64,000 nt of DNA from Chitinophaga alhagiae (GTDB lineage: Bacteria; Bacteroidota; Bacteroidia; Chitinophagales; Chitinophagaceae). Below, piece by piece: positions 33,403 to 41,381 of the stretch (position 1 is its first letter; the number at the start of each line of letters is the position of its first letter). The stretch spans positions 1,240,001-1,304,000 of the forward strand of contig NZ_QXMH01000002.1 of the NCBI RefSeq assembly GCF_003568665.1, given 5' to 3'. The notes beneath the pieces were generated by a model that saw nothing but the letters and a program-made list of their open reading frames with translations, made no database searches and was not told where the DNA came from. The translations under genes were made by a program, and so were the position numbers.

Positions 33403-35574
33403 TTACAGGCGTAGCTTCAGTCCGCCGTTTACGACGAAGCCATCCAGCGGTGCGTAGATATCCCGGAAAACGGGATTCGAGACGGTGCCCCTGTAAATTG
33501 TATCAAACCTTGTTTGCCGGGTATCGAGGAAGTTCTCGAAGTTCACGAACAGGGAGAATTTTTCCCAAATCTTCTCTGCCATGAAACCGCAGATCCAGTA
33601 TGGTTTGCCGGTGCTGCCATCGCTGAGCTGCTGTTTGCTGTAATAGTAGCCTTCCAGCCCGAACTTCCATTTTTCTTCGATCTCATACATCAGCACGTTG
33701 TTGAGCCGGTGGCGGGAAGTGAGGTAGTTTTCCCGTTTGGTGCCGTTTTCATTGATCCGCGCATCGGTAAATGTGTAGCCAATGAACAGTTTAAGATCGC
33801 CGTAGCTCACCTTTACGTTGGTTTCCCATCCCTTTGTATCGATATGGCCTTCTGCATTGACAAGCCGGTAAAGATTGCCGGGGGCATTGGTCAGCAGCAG
33901 TGGGTCGTTGATACGGGTGTAAAAGAACAGTTGGTTCACGCTGAGGCTTACTTTGCCGTCTGCAAAGCCTGTACGGTAATTCAGGTCGAAATTGGCACCG
34001 TAGGACCGTTCTAGCTTGTTATCGTCCGAATTGATGGGCAGAACGGAATGGTATTGCAGTCGTTCCGTTTCTTCGGTAAAGATGGTAGGCGTTTTATAGC
34101 CCAGCCCACCGCCGATCCGGGACGAGAATTTCGGCGAGAACTTGAACAGCACAGAGGCACGCGGCAGCAACACAAAGCCATAGTCGATCACGTAGTCGCC
34201 ACGTAGTCCAGTTTCCACATGAACGACCTCGCTGGCCTTCCAGGTGTTCTGCACGAAGGCGCCGATGGTGTTTTGATCGTAATTCCGCAGTGGGATGGTA
34301 TCGGTCTTCGCTTCCTTGAAATTATCAGTATATAGGTTGACACCTCCGACCCATTCCGACCGATCTTTACGCAAACTGTAGGCGGCTTCTGTGTAGGAGG
34401 ACCACTGCGTACCGTCGAATACATAACCCGGAATGCTCAGTTTTCGTTTAAAGTTGTTGACGGAATTTTTCACCGTCAGGCTGCTGTTTTCGCTGAAATC
34501 GTGGTCAAAAGCCAGTTGGGTGCTGTACCGCTGGGTTTTGTTCTTCTCAAAATAGGAGTGTGTAGCGTCGCCCCGGCCTTTGATATACTGGATATCCCCG
34601 CCAGTACGATCTTCCAGCGTGGCGTTCACCCCGAAGTTCAGGCGCGTGCGCGGGTTGAAGTACAGGAATAGTTTCGGGTTGATGTTATAACGTTCAAACT
34701 TTGGGATCGCAGTAAAACCCGTGTTGGAAGGATCATAAGGGCGGTTACTGTTGCGGGAGGCGAACACGGTCAAACCCACTTTCTCGAACTTCTGGCCGTA
34801 AAAGCCACTCACGTCCAATCCACCGGCGGTTGTACCGTTTACGAGGAATCGGAGATCCCGTTCCTCCGTTGGCGTTCTGGAAATGAGGTTAACCAAGCCT
34901 GCGATGGCACCTCCGCCGTAGAGCGTGGAGGCTGAGCCTTTAATCACCTCCACCTGCTTGAGGTCGAGCGGCGGTGTTTGCAAGAGCCCCAGGCCACCTG
35001 AGAATCCGGCATACAATGGGAAGCCGTCTTTCAGTATTTGGGTGTATCGCCCATCCAGCCCCTGAATGCGGATACTGGAATTGGCAGAAGTGGCGGAAAC
35101 CTGCTGCGTCTGGATGCCGGTGCTTTCGTTAAGCATCATGCGTATATCGCCCGGCTTCATATTTCCCTTTTCCTCCAGTTCTTCCCCAGCGATAAACTCC
35201 ACGCGGGTTGGGATGTTCTGAATGGTGCGGGTGCTGCGTGTAGAGGTGATTACCACTTCCTCGATTTCTTCGGATTCCTCTTCGAGCATGATAGTCAGCG
35301 TATCTGTGCCACGCGGAAACACAAGGGTATCGATTATAGTTTCAAAGCCAACGAAACTAAACGCAACTGCCTGCCGGCCGTTAGGAATGTTCCGTAGAAT
35401 GGCAATGCCGTCTTCACCGGTTTTAGCGCCAATAGACGTTCCCGGCAGGGAAACCGTTGCGCCATGCAGAGGTTCCTTGCTGTCAGCTTCAAGAATGCGA
35501 GTAATAAGTACGTTTTGGGCATTGCATATATAGCCGATACAGGCCAGTAGGCCGGTAAATATAAATCTCTTCAT
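33403..35574 (-). CDS. TonB-dependent outer-membrane receptor
   Basis: The 723-aa protein has a signal peptide (about 1-19), a carboxypeptidase-like regulatory domain (about 22-105), a plug domain with the segment STRSTRTIQNIPTRVEFIAGEEL and GGGAIAGLVNLISRTP, and a 22-strand-type beta-barrel ending in an aromatic/Leu-rich C-terminus. It is of the colicin/ferric-siderophore class, and its place in a metal-resistance block suggests a metal or metal-chelate substrate. The direction of use (uptake for export relay, or scavenging) is unclear. Confidence 0.92.
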   Translation of the reverse strand: MKRFIFTGLLACIGYICNAQNVLITRILEADSKEPLHGATVSLPGTSIGAKTGEDGIAILRNIPNGRQAVAFSFVGFETIIDTLVFPRGTDTLTIMLEEESEEIEEVVITSTRSTRTIQNIPTRVEFIAGEELEEKGNMKPGDIRMMLNESTGIQTQQVSATSANSSIRIQGLDGRYTQILKDGFPLYAGFSGGLGLLQTPPLDLKQVEVIKGSASTLYGGGAIAGLVNLISRTPTEERDLRFLVNGTTAGGLDVSGFYGQKFEKVGLTVFASRNSNRPYDPSNTGFTAIPKFERYNINPKLFLYFNPRTRLNFGVNATLEDRTGGDIQYIKGRGDATHSYFEKNKTQRYSTQLAFDHDFSENSSLTVKNSVNNFKRKLSIPGYVFDGTQWSSYTEAAYSLRKDRSEWVGGVNLYTDNFKEAKTDTIPLRNYDQNTIGAFVQNTWKASEVVHVETGLRGDYVIDYGFVLLPRASVLFKFSPKFSSRIGGGLGYKTPTIFTEETERLQYHSVLPINSDDNKLERSYGANFDLNYRTGFADGKVSLSVNQLFFYTRINDPLLLTNAPGNLYRLVNAEGHIDTKGWETNVKVSYGDLKLFIGYTFTDARINENGTKRENYLTSRHRLNNVLMYEIEEKWKFGLEGYYYSKQQLSDGSTGKPYWICGFMAEKIWEKFSLFVNFENFLDTRQTRFDTIYRGTVSNPVFRDIYAPLDGFVVNGGLKLRL

Positions 35575-35646
35575 AATACTTTATAGAGTGAAATAACAGT
35601 TCAATTCGCCATTGTTTGAGGCGATGCCAATGGTTTATATGTAAAA

Positions 35647-35973
35647 TCAGGCTTTGGGGGGATGCCAGACGGCAGGCTGGTAGGTGGAAAGAACGGAACT
35701 ATCCGGAGAAAAGAATACGTGCGTTGTCGAGATTGTCCAGGCGGTTAGAATGACCTTATTTGCGGTTACTACCACACCGTGGCAGGTATTGCAGGAAAAG
35801 AAGGGCGAACAGGGGAGTTCGGGTTTCCCATGCTTTTCGTGATCGTTATGATTTCCACATTCCTGGGCAGAAACCAACTCAGTCTCGTTCTCACAACATG
35901 CGTCATCGCCACAGCAGGGAACTGCGGATAAGGTGAGGACGTATGCGGCGAAAAGGAGCCAGAACCATTTCAT
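35647..35973 (-). CDS. DUF6660-type Cys/His-rich secreted protein
   Basis: The 108-aa product has a signal peptide (about 1-17) then CCGDDACCENE, a His-rich HNDHEKHGKPE and CSPFFSCNTCHG motifs, about nine Cys in all. This matches small proteins annotated DUF6660 next to Bacteroidota metal-efflux genes. It could bind or deliver metal in the periplasm; this is inference. Confidence 0.75.
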   Translation of the reverse strand: MKWFWLLFAAYVLTLSAVPCCGDDACCENETELVSAQECGNHNDHEKHGKPELPCSPFFSCNTCHGVVVTANKVILTAWTISTTHVFFSPDSSVLSTYQPAVWHPPKA

Positions 35974-36035
35974 CGGGTAAAATTACGAAAATATTTAATG
36001 ATGTAATAGGTGCTTAACGAAAGGAGAAAAATGTC

Positions 36036-36251
36036 TCATGAGCAACATGATTTATTCATTTGAATTGGCGGACACTTCACTGTGCCGTAGCTGCAATACA
36101 CACAACAATCTCCCAGTTTCGGCTTCAGTCTGATATTGCAGCTCGTGCAGGTGTAAAAGTATTGGCAAGCATCTACCGGCATGGTTTCTTCTTTTTGAAA
36201 CCCGCAATGTGGGCAGGTAATAGTTGATTTCAAAACGATATTTTCTTGCAT
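36036..36251 (-). CDS. GDCCVYCSYGT-type small Cys-rich protein
   Basis: The 71-aa cytoplasmic protein has a CPHCG zinc-ribbon-like start, a second CTSC pair, and the conserved GDCCVYCSYGTVKCPPIQ core, ending CC. It occurs with MerT-type genes in Bacteroidota. With four or more Cys pairs it is a likely metal chaperone or buffer. It lies 37 bp after merTP. Confidence 0.85.
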   Translation of the reverse strand: MQENIVLKSTITCPHCGFQKEETMPVDACQYFYTCTSCNIRLKPKLGDCCVYCSYGTVKCPPIQMNKSCCS

Positions 36252-36288
36252 TTGGATTGTTTTTCCTTACTTGAAGTCTTTATTCAAA

Positions 36289-36957
36289 CTAGTTTGTATT
36301 TGTTTCGCAACAAGGCTTATCTCCTTCGGCGTCTGTGCTGTCAATAACTTCCGATCCGCGAACTTTATAGCCTGTTTTCGCGATCGCCGCTGCAATGGCT
36401 TCCTTATTCGTTATTGAAGAGTCGAAAGCCACAACACTGCTCCTGCCCGTGAAAGAAGTGGTATACGACAGCACTCCCGGTACTTTGGAGATTTCATTGT
36501 TCACATGGGCTTCACAGCTTGCGCAGGTCATGCCCTGTATTGTAAATTTTGCTTGCAGCTTATTATCAGGGGCCTGATGCTCCGAATCCTGTCCTTTGCT
36601 TTTCGGGTAAAAGACGCTGGCGTATAGCGGGAAAGTCATCATTAACACGGAAAAAAGCGTGATGATCCCCAGGAATTTTGTTGATTTTAGAAACGAAGGC
36701 CTTTTTGCCGGTTCGCAATGGCAATCTGTGTTCGATGGTTTCGCTGGTTTAAGTTGTTGGTACCAGGCGAATAGCAATACCATCGCCGAAATGCCAATGA
36801 GGTAAGGCCGTAAGGGCTCCAACCAGGAAAAACTGGCCAGCAGGCTGCTACTGCCTGCGATCATGGCGATAATGGGAGTAATACAACAGAGCGATGCGGC
36901 GATGGCGGTCAGCAAGCCTGTGCCGATTGCCGCGCCCGATGATCTGGCCTTTTTCAT
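36289..36957 (-). CDS. merTP: MerTP: mercury-transport-type membrane protein with fused HMA domain
   Basis: The 222-aa protein has three transmembrane helices typical of MerT, with the vicinal Cys pair of helix 1 (SLCCITP, about C24-C25), a cytoplasmic Cys-rich loop (CHCEPAK), and a C-terminal HMA domain (about 133-205) with MTCASC. This is the MerT-MerP fusion found in Bacteroidota. It overlaps the ArsR gene by 4 bp. No mercuric reductase gene is in the element. Confidence 0.9.
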   Translation of the reverse strand: MKKARSSGAAIGTGLLTAIAASLCCITPIIAMIAGSSSLLASFSWLEPLRPYLIGISAMVLLFAWYQQLKPAKPSNTDCHCEPAKRPSFLKSTKFLGIITLFSVLMMTFPLYASVFYPKSKGQDSEHQAPDNKLQAKFTIQGMTCASCEAHVNNEISKVPGVLSYTTSFTGRSSVVAFDSSITNKEAIAAAIAKTGYKVRGSEVIDSTDAEGDKPCCETNTN

Positions 36958-37331
36958 GGCTCTACCATTTTAAGGGTTTCCGAATTGATATGCGTAAAAA
37001 ACGGTTTTATAGTTGGTAAAAATTCTTTCACCAGCGAGTAATAAACCGTCAGGCCTTCTTTTCGCGTCTGAACGATACCACCATCCTTAAGTTTCTTTAA
37101 GTGCTGGGATATGGCCGGAATAGTCATCTCCAAAATGTCGGAAAGATCGCAGGGACAAAGTTCTTTTTCCTCTTCCAGTAGGTACAGGATCTTCAGCCGA
37201 ACTTCATTACCAGTGAGCGACAACACAGCTGATAAGCTGGTGAAAGCCTTCTGTGCGGCTATCAACCTGCCTTTGCATGCCATGATTTGTGCCTGGTCAG
37301 CGAACCGGCGAATGCAGGTATTTCCTTCCAT
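36954..37331 (-). CDS. ArsR/SmtB-family metal-sensing repressor
   Basis: The 125-aa protein has a winged-helix domain with ELCPCDLSDILEMTIPAISQHLKKLKDGGIV. The CPC in the helix before the recognition helix is an alpha3-type thiolate site, fitting a soft metal such as Cd2+, Pb2+, Hg2+ or As(III). It is first in the leftward metal operon and a perfect palindrome lies 24 bp upstream, so autorepression relieved by metal is likely. Confidence 0.92.
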   Translation of the reverse strand: MEGNTCIRRFADQAQIMACKGRLIAAQKAFTSLSAVLSLTGNEVRLKILYLLEEEKELCPCDLSDILEMTIPAISQHLKKLKDGGIVQTRKEGLTVYYSLVKEFLPTIKPFFTHINSETLKMVEP

Positions 37332-37354
37332 TCTCCAAATTTAAGTAAATTCTT

Positions 37355-37380
37355 AGTATTTAAGCAAATGCTTAAATACT
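37355..37380. promoter_or_regulatory. ArsR operator-like palindrome
   Basis: AGTATTTAAGC-AAAT-GCTTAAATACT is a perfect 11-bp dyad with a 4-nt centre. It lies 24-49 bp upstream of the repressor start, where the promoter should be. AT-rich dyads of this type are usual ArsR/SmtB operators. Confidence 0.8.
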
Positions 37381-37672
37381 ACCTTCTTCATGTCGTACTC
37401 GAAGTGTATATAATCTAACCGGAAGGAATTGTGGTTGTGGATGGACAGCGTTTCGTAGATATGGAGCATCACAGAGCCGCAATGCGGATAGCCATACAAG
37501 TTTACTTTGCTGATAATCAATAATTTGTTTAAATTTGTACAGAAGAATAAAGTGTTCTTTGCATAAATTTGTTCAAATTAGACCACAGGCTTCGGGTACC
37601 TATTCGGGTACCTGCCAAGTGTGAGAATATTCAAACTCAATACCGAAGTGTATTTTGCTGGAATTTTAAAGA
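37381..37672. other. ICE right-end non-coding region
   Basis: No gene is seen. The stretch is AT-rich and includes the 22-bp repeat at 37591-37612 and several GTTCAAA-like words also found near the left end. It probably holds binding sites for the integrase and excision factor. Confidence 0.6.
37591..37612. repeat. ICE right-end 22-bp repeat (two TTCGGGTACC units)
   Basis: This is identical to 269-290 and in the same orientation, 61 bp inside the right att core (the left copy is 97 bp inside). See the left copy for interpretation as arm-type sites. Confidence 0.8.
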
Positions 37673-37689
37673 TCCCAGCGGGATCACAA
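37673..37689. repeat. attR: 17-bp repeat of the tRNA-Lys 3' end
   Basis: It is identical to 155-171. It is followed by the original terminator of the tRNA (37698-37730), which shows that this is the chromosomal side of the junction. Confidence 0.93.
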
Positions 37690-37697
37690 GCAACTTT

Positions 37698-37730
37698 AAA
37701 ACCTGCGCACAGCGCGGGTTTTTTGTTTTT
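37698..37730 (+). terminator. Original tRNA-Lys terminator, displaced by the ICE
   Basis: AAAACCTGCGC pairs with GCGCGGGTTT (one T-G pair), followed by TTTTTTGTTTTT. In the empty chromosome this would directly follow the tRNA. Confidence 0.85.
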
Positions 37731-37762
37731 ACTCTATAATTTACGCTATAAACTTTCCTAAA

Positions 37763-38095
37763 TCAATTCAGATTACATTCCTTCTTAATAGAAACAGTAA
37801 GTTTTATGGACCAATTGGGAATATATGTTATTCTTTTATTTTTCCCGGCTACCGAGAAGCCGATTGCAGCAATTTGATTGTATGTTAGGATTTGTGGCCC
37901 GCCAGTAAAAACTTCTTTGTCCTCTGTTTGTATTGTATTTACACAAACCCTGGCAAGATCGGCACCATGAATGGGATTCGTTTTGCATGCTCCGTTGCCA
38001 AATAAAATAACTCATCCTTTTTTTGCCATCTTATAAAACTCACTCATAGTTTCAAGCTGTTGGTTCCACGCTTTGCCATATAAAAAAGCACTCAA
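37763..38095 (-). pseudogene. Remnant of an NAD(P)-dependent (NmrA-like) reductase
   Basis: The minus-strand reading gives GKAWNQQLETMSEFYKMAKKG, an in-frame TGA, then VILFGNGACKTNPIHGADLA and FTGGPQILTYNQIAAIGFSVAGK. This is the C-terminal third of an atypical SDR/NmrA-type reductase (pattern GdG-x-NPIH-x-DLA, GGP-x-x-LT). The N-terminal Rossmann part is missing: a TAA stop lies just upstream and the sigma-factor gene abuts at 38092. It is clearly broken. The decay is chromosomal and not obviously caused by the ICE. Confidence 0.8.
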
Positions 38096-38958
38096 TTAAC
38101 TTCATCCTTACCACGGTCAAAGAAATCATCAATTTCGCCAATTGCCGTTCTAAGGCATCTCATTATTTCTTCGTGAAAATCAGTACCCGAAGCGTGCAGC
38201 GGGTCAATAGATTTTACTAAAAGTTCTCTCAACTCAAAAAGCTGTTCCCGATTATATTTTTTTGATGCTTTTACCAGTTCCAACTTCATTAACTCTACCT
38301 GTTGATTTTGCTTAGGGTTGAAAATTTCGTTGATATGACTGCATTGATGACAAACTCCCTGCTGGTTGATTAGCGCGCATCTATGCTCAAAAATATCTGT
38401 CATAGTACTTCTTGCATCATTCAGTAAATGCTTTACCACACCTTCTGTTTTCTCAAGAATAAGGCAAATCTCCTTTACCTGAAAATCATACATATTTTTC
38501 AGTATCAATGTGACTTGGTTTTCAATCGGCAGTGTTTTCGAGATGCAAGTAAAACAATAGTCAATATGCTCTCTCATCTCATAAGCGCCGGCTGGCGATG
38601 TGTCATGAACCATCCAAAATACCTGCCGGATTTCTTCAGAGCCTATTGCCAGATCTGCTGCACGGTCTTGAGCATCTGGAAGCCACCTTTTTTTCTTTCG
38701 TAAATGATCGTAGGCAAGATTAGTAGCTATTTTAAACACCCAGGTTTTGAGGGAAGACTCCTGATTGAATGTTGATATTTTAGTAAATGCTTTTATAAAG
38801 GTGTCATGAGTTAAATCTTCTACATCGTCCCGGTCTGTAAGCAGCCGATAGAGGTATGATTTTAACTGATTTTGAAATTCAGCAAACAACGCTTGGAATG
38901 CGTTAATGTCGCCTGACAGAGCCGATTTAAGTATGTCTTCTTTTTCCATTCGATTCAT
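38092..38958 (-). CDS. ECF-type RNA polymerase sigma factor with a Cys-containing C-terminal extension
   Basis: The product is about 288 aa. Sigma-2 is clear (SGDINAFQALFAEFQ, DVEDLTHDTFIKAFTKISTFN, LKTWVFKIATNLAYDHLRKKKRW). A sigma-4-like part follows with ENQVTLILKNMYDFQVKEICLILEKTEGVVKHLLNDAR. The last 100 residues are extra and include CALINQQGVCHQC, a possible metal- or redox-sensing site. No anti-sigma gene is adjacent. Start ATG 38958 or 38949; the open frame up to 39036 overlaps the SDR gene and adds non-conserved sequence. Confidence 0.85.
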   Translation of the reverse strand: MNRMEKEDILKSALSGDINAFQALFAEFQNQLKSYLYRLLTDRDDVEDLTHDTFIKAFTKISTFNQESSLKTWVFKIATNLAYDHLRKKKRWLPDAQDRAADLAIGSEEIRQVFWMVHDTSPAGAYEMREHIDYCFTCISKTLPIENQVTLILKNMYDFQVKEICLILEKTEGVVKHLLNDARSTMTDIFEHRCALINQQGVCHQCSHINEIFNPKQNQQVELMKLELVKASKKYNREQLFELRELLVKSIDPLHASGTDFHEEIMRCLRTAIGEIDDFFDRGKDEVN

Positions 38959-39011
38959 AATCAAATAAAATGTGGTGCAATCTTTGTAAGAAGATTGCAC
39001 CCAATAATGCA

Positions 39012-39815
39012 TTACAATATATTCACTTTCCCACAATCCACATCAACAATGTGACTATTGAATATAATTCCATTTTCAGATGCAAGAAACGCAGCAGTTT
39101 CGCCAACTTGCCTTAATGTAGGGCTTGTTTTCAAAATGTCAAAAGCCTTGTACTGAGCAATGATCTGTTCCTTTGGTATGCCGTATTTTTCTACAACATC
39201 ATTAATAAAGCCTGTAATTCTTTTGGTTTCCATTAATGCTCCCGGGCAAATACCGATGACTTTTATTCCATTTGCACCCCATTCGGCTGCCATTACCCTC
39301 GTCAGCCCTTCTATAGCTGCACTGGCAGCCGTAATGCCTGCCACATTAGGAAGTTTTGAGCGAGATAATGCTGCCGTTAAAAGCAGAATAGTTCCTTCTG
39401 TTTGTGTTGCTATCATATACTTTGCAGCCACTCTCGAAGTAAGAAACTGTGAACCGCAAATCTTTTCTATCGGTGCCATAAACTGTTCAAAAGTTGCTTC
39501 GGTTGTTGGTGGACGGCCACCCATCTCCCCATAATTAGCGCCGATGCCATTGAACACGATATCCAATTTGCCATTGTCAGCTATTACTTTTTTTAGGAAG
39601 TTGTCAATCTCTGTCTCATTCAAGGCATCTACTGGGGCAGCTTCAACATTACCACTACTTTTATTAAGTTCTTTCGCCAATGATTTTACCGCATCAATAT
39701 TCCGTGCAGTGATGTACAGTTTTGTTCCATGTTCCGAAAGCGAGCGAGCAACAGCCCCTGCAATTTCTCCTGATGCGGCAAATACCACAGCTACTTTGTC
39801 TTTTAGATTTGTCAT
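39012..39815 (-). CDS. SDR-family oxidoreductase-like protein with altered active site
   Basis: The 267-aa Rossmann-fold protein has the SDR layout (NG-IG at 89-92, a central helix, ICPGALMET after strand 6). The catalytic Y-x-x-x-K is replaced: the segment reads GITAASAAIEG, with I161 and S165 at the Tyr and Lys positions. The N-terminal glycine motif is also unusual (AASGEIAG). It probably binds a nucleotide but may not be a normal dehydrogenase. It lies 54 bp upstream of the sigma-factor gene on the same strand. Confidence 0.8.
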   Translation of the reverse strand: MTNLKDKVAVVFAASGEIAGAVARSLSEHGTKLYITARNIDAVKSLAKELNKSSGNVEAAPVDALNETEIDNFLKKVIADNGKLDIVFNGIGANYGEMGGRPPTTEATFEQFMAPIEKICGSQFLTSRVAAKYMIATQTEGTILLLTAALSRSKLPNVAGITAASAAIEGLTRVMAAEWGANGIKVIGICPGALMETKRITGFINDVVEKYGIPKEQIIAQYKAFDILKTSPTLRQVGETAAFLASENGIIFNSHIVDVDCGKVNIL

Positions 39816-40196
39816 TTTACTATTATTTTATGTTAACAATAGTCTTTTGACGTTTGAGCTTTTTAAAACGGTCGGAATCTTCAAATAAAATTGAGCCGTT
39901 CTGTATATTATTGGTTATAAATTTTTTACATAGTATAAAAGTAATCACTTTTGTTTCATCACGTAATTTAAGGAAATGCAATACAACAACAGAAGGTGGC
40001 GAGGCAAAGTTCTATTATCTGAACGGGCAAATGGAGAAAATTACGACCAGAAATTTTGGAGAGACCTTTCAATCATTGACGGAATATTACAAATACAATA
40101 AGCCCCCGGCCGCATTAACCCCCTCCGCCAGAGATAAACTTAAAATATCCTATCTTAGTTAAATCATCGTATAACCCGGTAAACCATGTAAAAACA
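39816..40196. other. Intergenic region with a possible gene remnant
   Basis: No intact gene is seen. The first part is the AT-rich promoter side of the SDR gene; the later part (39977-40162) looks like a degraded coding sequence. Confidence 0.5.
39977..40162 (+). pseudogene. Probable remnant of a small secreted-protein gene
   Basis: The reading TTTEGGEAKFYYLNGQMEKITTRNFGETFQSLTEYYKYNKPP resembles the middle of small Bacteroidota periplasmic proteins (EGG-x-x-x-xYY-NG, then EYY, then YN-x-P). The parts seem joined by an internal deletion, and no signal peptide or start precedes it. This is a recognition-based call. Confidence 0.4.
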
Positions 40197-41378
40197 ATGA
40201 CCGCTTTATTGAATGCATTAAAGACCCGCAACCTGGATCTGGCCGCCACCCTTGCTGGCCAGGGCGAGCAATTACCCGGCAACCTGCCCGATTATGAGAT
40301 ACGCCAGCTGTTTGGCAACCTCCTGCAGGCCAAAGCCTATCCATTGCTGCTGCACCTGGTCAACGGCGGGTTCATCGAGACTGACATCTACGAATACGGC
40401 AAACTGGAAGACGGTGTATTTGAAGTGCTGCTGCGGTGGGTCAATGAAGAAGAAGAACGCCTGCAGTTCCTGCGGGATTTTCTTTCCAAACTGGATAATG
40501 TTGGGGATGCCGTGCAAGACAAAACCCTGCTGGATATCGCTTTTTCCCTGCAAGCGCCTATCAGCGCCATCCGTATTTTGGTGGATGCCGGCTGCGACCT
40601 CCACCGTAAGAACAACGCCGAAGCTAACCATCTCTATAAAGTAGTACAGGAATTTAGCATCAAAGAGGAGAGGGGCCTGGAGTATATCGCTTACCTGCTG
40701 AACGAAGGTATGGACGTGAACGAAGGGAACGTTGTGGGCGAAACGCCCCTCCACCTGGCCATCAACAAAAATAAAAAACGGTACATCCAGTTATTATTAG
40801 AGAAAGGCGCAGATCTGAACCAACCAGACGCCAAAGGTGAAACGCCGCTTTACGGCGCCGTGGTGCACCAGGTGTGCGACGCGGATACTTATAGGTCCCT
40901 CACTGCTTTTGCCCCGCCAGACTTTGAGCAGGCCACTAAAGACGGGGAGACCCTGCTGCTTGGCGCTGTGCGCATGCGGCGCAGCGGAAATGAGCAGGAA
41001 GCCGGGCTCCTGACCGCCCTGCTGAACGATGGCGCGGACCTGTACCAGACCGCTCCTCACTACGGGAAGGCCAAATCCGCGCTCGACTGGATCTGCGAAA
41101 AACCGTCCGGCCTGCTGAATGCCGCACTTTCCGCCGGCGCTGCCGACGTACACCGCCGGGACGATGAAGGCAACACCCTGCTGCATCATGTATGCGCGTA
41201 CAATGTGAACTACGAGCAGGAAGCCGCCCGGCAATTGTATCGAAAGGTAAAACTCCTCATTGCGGCCGGTGCGGACCCCAATGCCACCAACGACCAGGAC
41301 CAGACACCCCTGATGCTGGCCGTGCAGGACAACCTGAAAGCCAAAACAGTTGAACTATTGCTCAAACATAAAGCCTAA
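40197..41378 (+). CDS. Ankyrin-repeat protein
   Basis: The 393-aa protein has about eight ankyrin-type helix pairs. Clear copies read VGETPLHLAINKNKKRYIQLLLEKGADLNQPDAKGETPLYGAVV and DQDQTPLMLAVQDNLKAKTVELLLKHKA. It has no signal peptide, so it is cytoplasmic and probably binds protein. It lies 3 bp before a second ankyrin gene. Confidence 0.9.
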   Translation: MTALLNALKTRNLDLAATLAGQGEQLPGNLPDYEIRQLFGNLLQAKAYPLLLHLVNGGFIETDIYEYGKLEDGVFEVLLRWVNEEEERLQFLRDFLSKLDNVGDAVQDKTLLDIAFSLQAPISAIRILVDAGCDLHRKNNAEANHLYKVVQEFSIKEERGLEYIAYLLNEGMDVNEGNVVGETPLHLAINKNKKRYIQLLLEKGADLNQPDAKGETPLYGAVVHQVCDADTYRSLTAFAPPDFEQATKDGETLLLGAVRMRRSGNEQEAGLLTALLNDGADLYQTAPHYGKAKSALDWICEKPSGLLNAALSAGAADVHRRDDEGNTLLHHVCAYNVNYEQEAARQLYRKVKLLIAAGADPNATNDQDQTPLMLAVQDNLKAKTVELLLKHKA

Positions 41379-41381
41379 GCC

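Larger units (their letters stand above)
155..37689. mobile_element. Integrative and conjugative element in tRNA-Lys
   Basis: The element is bounded by a 17-bp direct repeat of the tRNA 3' end (155-171 and 37673-37689). It carries an integrase at the tRNA-proximal end, a relaxase with coupling protein, RteC, and a Tra set of the CTnDOT type (DUF4134, DUF4133, VirB4-like ATPase, TraJ, TraK, TraL, TraM, TraN). It looks complete for transfer, since no conjugation gene is visibly broken. Cargo includes a toxin-antitoxin-type operon, several AT-rich genes of unknown role and a metal-resistance block. RteA/RteB, ParA and a primase were not seen. The length, about 37.5 kb, is typical of a compact Bacteroidota ICE. 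Confidence 0.93.

Noticed and set aside
37355..37380. Palindrome considered as a terminator
   Set aside because: AT-rich, no T-run and placed at the promoter side of arsR; an operator fits better.
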